Assembly: GCA_946699065.1 (NCBI GenBank) | Contig: CAMPDV010000097.1 | Coordinates: 372,001 to 436,000 of the forward strand | DNA length: 64,000 nucleotides | Source of the DNA: Loxodes magnus | Lineage: Eukaryota > Ciliophora > Karyorelictea > Loxodida > Loxodidae | Reading direction: 5' to 3' | Part shown: positions 61,141 to 64,000 of the stretch, in pieces | Layout of the letters: every line of letters begins with the position of its first letter | How positions within the stretch are numbered: the first letter of the stretch is position 1 | The notes under the pieces: generated by a model | Databases searched by the model: none | What the model was told of the DNA's origin: nothing | What the model saw: the letters and a program-made list of their open reading frames with translations, nothing else | Program-made: the position numbers and the translations under genes

Positions 61141-62897
61141 TTAGCTTTTTGTTTATTCTCCATTCAATATCCTTCCCATATTTCATCTTCGGATGTTGTA
61201 ATCTTCTGATTAGTTATCCCAACGAGCTCCATTACTTGATACCAAACATTAGTTGTCCTTAGAGAGAGATAAACTACCCACACTGTCTGTGTGACCCAAA
61301 ATTGTACATTCACACTATCCAGTAGAGACGTTTCAGATTCTTATGGTTTTGTCATATGATCCAGATAAGATATATTTTTTGTTGTTTGAGAATATTACCG
61401 AAGTTATATAAGATGCGCGTCCCGAAAAGACCTTTATACAAGCTAGAGTTTTTGAGTTTCATAAACGAAGAGTCGAGTCATCAGATCCAGAAATGATATA
61501 TTATGCATCACTGAATATAGCCACAGCACATACAGAACTAGTGTGATCACTCATGGTCTTACAGGTACCTGTCTTGACGTCCCATAGTCTCACCGTATAA
61601 TCATTACTTCCCGATACGATGAACTCTGAATCACTGGATATAGCCACAGATAATACATAACTAGTGTGACCACTCATGGTCTTACAGGTACCTGCAGCTA
61701 TGTTGTAGAGTCTTAATGTAGAGTCATCAGATCCAGAAACTATGTAGTCACTGTTAGGTGAGATGGCCACCAAAGTGACTGATGAGGAGTGTCCAGTGAA
61801 AATGTGAGGATGATCAGATGAGATTGAGGTTAGATTAGCGTTGGAGAGGTCACAATTTATAAACTTAGTGTTGCGAAGGTTAGTATAAGTTAAGTTTGAA
61901 TTGGCGAAGTTACAGTTTTTGAAGGTGGTGTCCGAGAGATCTGAATTAGATAAGTCGATGTTTGAGAAATTTTGATTGGTGAAATTGTAATTCATGTAGT
62001 TCAATAAAGTCAAGGAATTGGCTGCTGCTTATTATATTTAAGGTTGATTCTTTGCTAAATTCAAGATATGTAAAAGATGTTGTTAGTTCTTTTCTGATTT
62101 TAGTTGTTATAATTCAAACAAGTTTTCAGTTCTGTCATTTATTATCATTATGCTTAAGGGATTCTTTAATATATACGAAAAATCTATTTACTAATTTTAC
62201 ATCTCATTAAATATTTTCCATAATATTTGAATATCGATTTTCTTGCTTTATTATAAATTTTACTTTAGTTTTTACTACTATTGTTCATATTCCCTTTATA
62301 TCTTGAAATTTAACTCATCTAACTTATCTTTCATTTGAATATTTTTTTGTTTAAGCATTTACTAGCTAACTCTACATTTGTTAGACCTAGATCACTAATT
62401 GTTTTATACAAACTTAGTAATGATCTATTTTCTTTTAACTTTAGTTTCTTGCTTTTAATTTATTGTTTTCCTCGAAAACATTTACTCGAAACTCAAAAGA
62501 TTTTTTGCTTCAGTTTATGACTTTAGAATTTCACTTTAGAATTTCTCATTTAAATAATCCAAGTTCCGAATGTCAACATTACTGTCTCCTACTTTTAATT
62601 TATTTTAAACATCTGCTAACTTAATTCTCTCTTGATTATATTTAGTAAATTTTATAATTCTTTTTAAATGCAATAAACATTGGTCATATGCTAATTTTCT
62701 AAATCTTATATAACCTTATTCACTACATGCAGCTTGGCTCTTTTTAAACTTTACAAATGAGAATTTATCTCATTTTCATGAGTTTATAATTATTGTATTT
62801 TACTTTCTAATAAGTTTTATTTTATATTATTTAAAACCTTTTCATCACTTTTCAGTTATGCAGGAAATATTTTAGTAGATTTATTAAAATTTATCAT
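61141..62897 (-). CDS. Coiled-coil / pentapeptide-repeat / WD40 protein (frame-disrupted N-terminus)
   Basis: Inferred start ATG 62897 (MINFNKSTKIFPAQLKSDEK). The N-terminal third is helical (NIKQNLLESKIQQLQTHENE, MKDKLDELNFKIQREYEQQQ) but changes frame at about three places between 62620 and 62350, by decay or by very short introns. From about 62200 the frame is constant: LLHILNLAKNQPQIQQAAAN, LTLLNYMNYNFTNQNFSN, then pentapeptide repeats (FSNIDLSNSDLSDTTFKN, about 61990-61810), then WD40 repeats (FTGHSSSVTLVAISPNSDYI, VSGSDDSTLRLYN, VSGSNDYTVRLWDV, ISGSDDSTLRLWN, LSGSYDKTIRIWNV). The Trp of the last two is TGA. WD40 propellers are protein-interaction platforms. This domain order is familiar from ciliate signalling-type proteins, where partners are mostly unknown. 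Likely end at the TAA-TAA-TAG cluster 61135-61143. Confidence 0.85.
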
Positions 62898-62899
62898 TG

Positions 62900-64000
62900 A
62901 GCGTTAGATTTACTTCTACTATTAATATTATCTTTGCACACATTCGTAACACATCAAATGACTACAAGGAAGGATCAATGGAGTTTTAATTTAAATATCA
63001 AATTCACTTTTACAATCTTAACATTTGCTTATTTCAGATATCTTAAAAGTTTTTTATAATTTACTAAAAATACTGAACTTAATAGACTAGACTAAACTCT
63101 TAAGCTTAGAAATAAAACATTTAAACACTTAAACATCATATAATTAAAATTTATTTTTTATTAATAAAAAATAAATTAAAAATAAAATAAAAATGAACCT
63201 TAAAATTTTAATATTTTAATTTTCATAATATCAAAAGAATAAAAACAATTAAAACGAAATTAAAAATAAAATAAGCAAAATTTAAAAATAAATAATTTAT
63301 TATTAAAATATTAAAATATTATTTAAAAACAAAAAAATTAAATTTAAGTAAAAAAATTAAAAAAAATTTAGCATTGACAGAATAATAACAAATTAAATCC
63401 ATAGAATAAAAAAAAACAATTTAGTACGAACTTAATAATTAAATTAAAAAAAATAACTTCGTTTAATGAAAATAAAAAAATTGTCAATCTGTTATTTATT
63501 GATGTATTTTAATCTAATAATGAGAGTTTTAACTTATAATCATATAATAGCCTTATGATGAAAAAATTAATAAATAGTTTATACATTATCTTATAAATAC
63601 TAATATAAAAAAATACGTAAAAAAAAAATATAAATTTTCGCTGCACAATATAAATTCAGTTTAAAAAAGAAAATTTAAAAATAAATTAAATAAAACTTAA
63701 CTGAATTAAAATAATTAAAAATTAAAAAAATTAACTTATTATAAAATATATAAACTTAAACAAGATGATCGAGCCGATTATCGTAATTATACATCGAAAA
63801 AAATAGATAAACTTTACTTAAATATCTTGATAATTAAAATGAAATAATTATAAAATTTTATTGTTTATCAATAAAAAAAAAAACTAATAAAAAAAAATGG
63901 AAATAAAAAAATATTAAACTTTGATTTTTAAATAAGCAAATATTTAATTACAATTCTAATATAAAAAATTGAAAATAAATTTTACAAATAACAATAATTA
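62900..64000. other. A+T-rich spacer
   Basis: Poly-A/T-rich DNA with AAAATTAAA and AATAAAT words, rising in A content to the end of the window. No gene recognised. Confidence 0.5.

Noticed and set aside
61501-62013. A separate 170-codon pentapeptide/WD40 gene ending at 61501
   Set aside because: The apparent stop is a TAA (Gln). The WD40 repeats continue in the same frame to 61141, and coiled-coil sequence continues upstream.
1-64000. Standard ciliate code with TGA as stop (Tetrahymena/Paramecium type)
   Set aside because: It would cut the kelch genes at two dozen places, all at Trp positions of a conserved fold, and would break the last WD40 repeats and the zinc knuckles.

Overview
This is an extremely A+T-rich eukaryotic window, most likely from a ciliate that has reassigned all three stop codons. 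In every recognisable gene TAA and TAG fall inside the frame where glutamine fits. TGA falls at tryptophan positions of kelch blades, WD40 repeats and zinc knuckles. UAR=Gln with UGA=Trp is known from karyorelict ciliates and Condylostoma-like heterotrichs, so one of these is the best guess; the species cannot be named from the sequence alone. Because no codon is a dedicated stop, almost any frame is open, and coding calls rest on homology, repeat copies and composition rather than on ORF length. The density of decayed retroelements suggests germline-type or unprocessed DNA, which is inference.

Layout. 0.3-2 kb: an unidentified coding-like stretch. 2.2-3 kb: a decayed, internally deleted copy of a kelch membrane-protein gene. 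4.4-18 kb: a nest of non-LTR retroelement ORFs (zinc-knuckle ORF1 proteins and an APE-type endonuclease) and short elements ending in a shared 31-nt hairpin. 18.1-18.6 kb: a hypothetical gene. 18.6-25 kb: A+T-rich DNA holding one tRNA-Ser(GCU). 25.5-29.9 kb: kelch/Cys-rich membrane protein copy 1 (minus strand), carrying a 10-bp minisatellite. 30-33 kb: empty. 33-48.4 kb: a second retroelement nest with two reverse-transcriptase copies, an intact 300-aa ORF1 and a nested insertion. 49.6-53.4 kb: kelch membrane protein copy 2, intact at 1257 codons. 53.5-60.2 kb: A+T-rich with a degenerate tandem repeat. 60.2-61.1 kb: another full-length ORF1. 61.1-62.9 kb: a coiled-coil/pentapeptide/WD40 protein gene. 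62.9-64 kb: A+T-rich.

How it fits together. Three host-like units are recognised: the kelch membrane-protein family (two full copies plus a relic), the WD40 gene and the tRNA. Most of the rest is debris of several LINE-like lineages. Two 3' hairpin types recur. Type 1 is 31 nt, followed by TATAATC and an ATTTATTT tail, and is shared by at least four unrelated short ORF families. Type 2 is about 42 nt and sits at the end of the RT-bearing lineage and its fragments. They look like template-recognition signals for the retroelement reverse transcriptases (inference).
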